DNA of 64,000 bases, taken from assembly GCF_006716355.1 (NCBI RefSeq), contig NZ_VFOW01000001.1, forward strand, positions 2,108,001 through 2,172,000. The letters run 5' to 3'. The stretch's first letter is position 1, and every line of letters begins with the position of its first letter. The notes beneath the pieces are model-generated. The model saw only the letters and a list, made by a program, of their open reading frames with translations. It did not search any database and had not been told where the DNA came from. Below, piece after piece: positions 63,181-64,000 of this stretch. The translations under genes and the position numbers were made by a program. The DNA is from Stackebrandtia endophytica. GTDB lineage: Bacteria; Actinomycetota; Actinomycetes; Mycobacteriales; Micromonosporaceae.

Positions 63181-64000
63181 CTAGCTGGGCGATGCTGAGC
63201 TTTCCAGGTTACGGGACTGCATGTTCTCACTGTTGGTCTGACTCGCGCCGGTTTCGCCGGAGTCTCCGCCGGTGTCGCCACCGGGGGTCTGGCTTTCGGT
63301 TTCCGACGGGCTCGGCGACGGTTGCTCACTGGGTGACGTGCTCGGCGTGTCGGTCGGTTCCTCGCCGCCGCCGGGTTTCTCGGTCGTTTCAGTGAACTGT
63401 TCGCCGTCGAAGGTGAACTGCCGCAGATCGGCGGTTCCGGGTTCCTCGGCCGGGAAACTGAGGGTCACGATCGTGTCGTCGACCGAGGCCACCCCGATCG
63501 GGTCGTCCTCTCGGGAGGCGGCGAAGACGAATTCGACCGTGCCGAAGGACTTCTCGTCCTGGTACAGCGCGATGACGCCGGGGACGTCGCCGCAGGCGAC
63601 CGGCACGATGACCTCATCGCCCTCCTCACCGTCGAGGTCGGTGACCATCGGGTGCGTTCCACCGGGCAGCAGTTCCCAGGTGGGTTCGGTCTCCTCCTCG
63701 CCGGGACTGGGCGTGTTGCGCGGTTTGTTCGAGGTCGTCCCGTCGGGCTTGTCGAAGGCCTCGAAGGTGTACTCCCCCGCTGGACAGCGTTCGGCCAGGC
63801 GGCCGGGCCAGTCGGGCAGCGAGATGGTCCAGGACAGCAGTTCGTTCTCCACCGGGTCGGGTTCGGTGGACAGCGATGTCGAGCTGTCCTCCGGTGCCGA
63901 GGTGGTCGACAGGTGGTCGACGCTTCCGGTGTCGGTGGTGGTTTCGGCACCGGCGACCGCCGGGTCCTCGGACTGCGGGATCGTGATGGTCTGCGCCACC
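63181..64000 (-). CDS. Acidic Ser/Thr/Pro-rich hypothetical protein (5' end likely outside window)
   Basis: At least 272 residues are visible. The first 50 are Thr/Ser/Glu-rich, then a folded part with two cysteines (AERCPAGEYTFEAF and PVACGDVPGVIALYQ) and the pattern HPMVTDLDGEEGDEVIVPV seen in repeat-type extracellular proteins. A low-complexity tail (PSTSPSEQPSPSPSETES) ends it. A GTG at 63997 could be a start, but the frame is open to the edge. It looks surface-exposed or linked to a membrane protein; function unknown. Confidence 0.6.
   Translation of the reverse strand, partial: VAQTITIPQSEDPAVAGAETTTDTGSVDHLSTTSAPEDSSTSLSTEPDPVENELLSWTISLPDWPGRLAERCPAGEYTFEAFDKPDGTTSNKPRNTPSPGEEETEPTWELLPGGTHPMVTDLDGEEGDEVIVPVACGDVPGVIALYQDEKSFGTVEFVFAASREDDPIGVASVDDTIVTLSFPAEEPGTADLRQFTFDGEQFTETTEKPGGGEEPTDTPSTSPSEQPSPSPSETESQTPGGDTGGDSGETGASQTNSENMQSRNLESSASPS

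Overview
This window is high-GC DNA with dense genes, GTG/TTG starts, many ATGA overlaps and a lipoprotein-rich gene set. The gene order sucC-sucD-perM-like-purN-purH, together with KorAB, a DUF2617/DUF4247/DUF4178 cluster, an LPXTG surface protein and MalEFG without MalK, points to an actinomycete. A Glycomycetaceae/Stackebrandtia-like genome is my guess, but the sequence does not prove it.

Layout. 1-0.6 kb: the end of one unknown gene and a small unknown gene. 0.8-3.7 kb: an ABC ATPase and an FtsX-like permease. 3.8-9.7 kb: an oppABCDF peptide importer on the minus strand, with a 127-bp tandem repeat made from the 3' end of oppC. 9.9-20.4 kb: a central metabolism block (mdh, a YibE/F membrane protein, purH with an upstream ZTP riboswitch, purN, perM-like, sucD, sucC, yqeY). 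20.4-23 kb: a metallophosphoesterase, a tRNA-Pro(CGG) with promoter and terminator, an MmcQ-like/HhH protein and a small secreted protein. 23-27.3 kb: an I36-type protease inhibitor, a lipoprotein, an efflux adaptor and a permease with no ATPase, divergent from a lone LuxR-type HTH gene. 27.6-31.2 kb: a tight five-gene operon (DUF4178, DUF2617, DUF4247, DUF350 and a membrane spermidine-synthase-like protein). 31.6-39.3 kb: an orphan solute-binding protein, then a maltose/maltodextrin locus (alpha-glucosidase, LacI regulator, malEFG). 39.5-42.9 kb: a four-gene ABC exporter. 43.2-46.6 kb: an LPXTG protein lying antisense to an unusually long nuoH that ends a partial nuoA-B-C-H cluster. 46.8-52.3 kb: an ether-lipid-like set (DAG kinase, alkyl-DHAP-synthase-like oxidase, TetR, glpD), with glpD reading into a broken hicB. 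52.4-54.2 kb: an ArsR metal sensor and an MFS pump. 54.2-59.6 kb: an ABC exporter, a CPBP protease and a divergent two-component system. 60-63 kb: KorAB. 63.2 kb to the end: an incomplete acidic protein.

Recurring theme. At least three intergenic regions contain degenerate tandem copies of the adjoining gene end (oppC 3', purH 3', glpD 5'). A separate hairpin element of about 46 bp occurs at three distant loci (17.1, 27.5 and 60.0 kb). At two of them it sits exactly 31 nt beyond a TAA stop codon, suggesting a mobile or terminator-like repeat family.

The best candidates for something undescribed are the hairpin family, the gene-end duplications, the I36 inhibitor/adaptor/permease set, the glpD-hicB fusion and the nuoH antisense overlap. 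The ZTP riboswitch in front of purH is the clearest RNA regulator.
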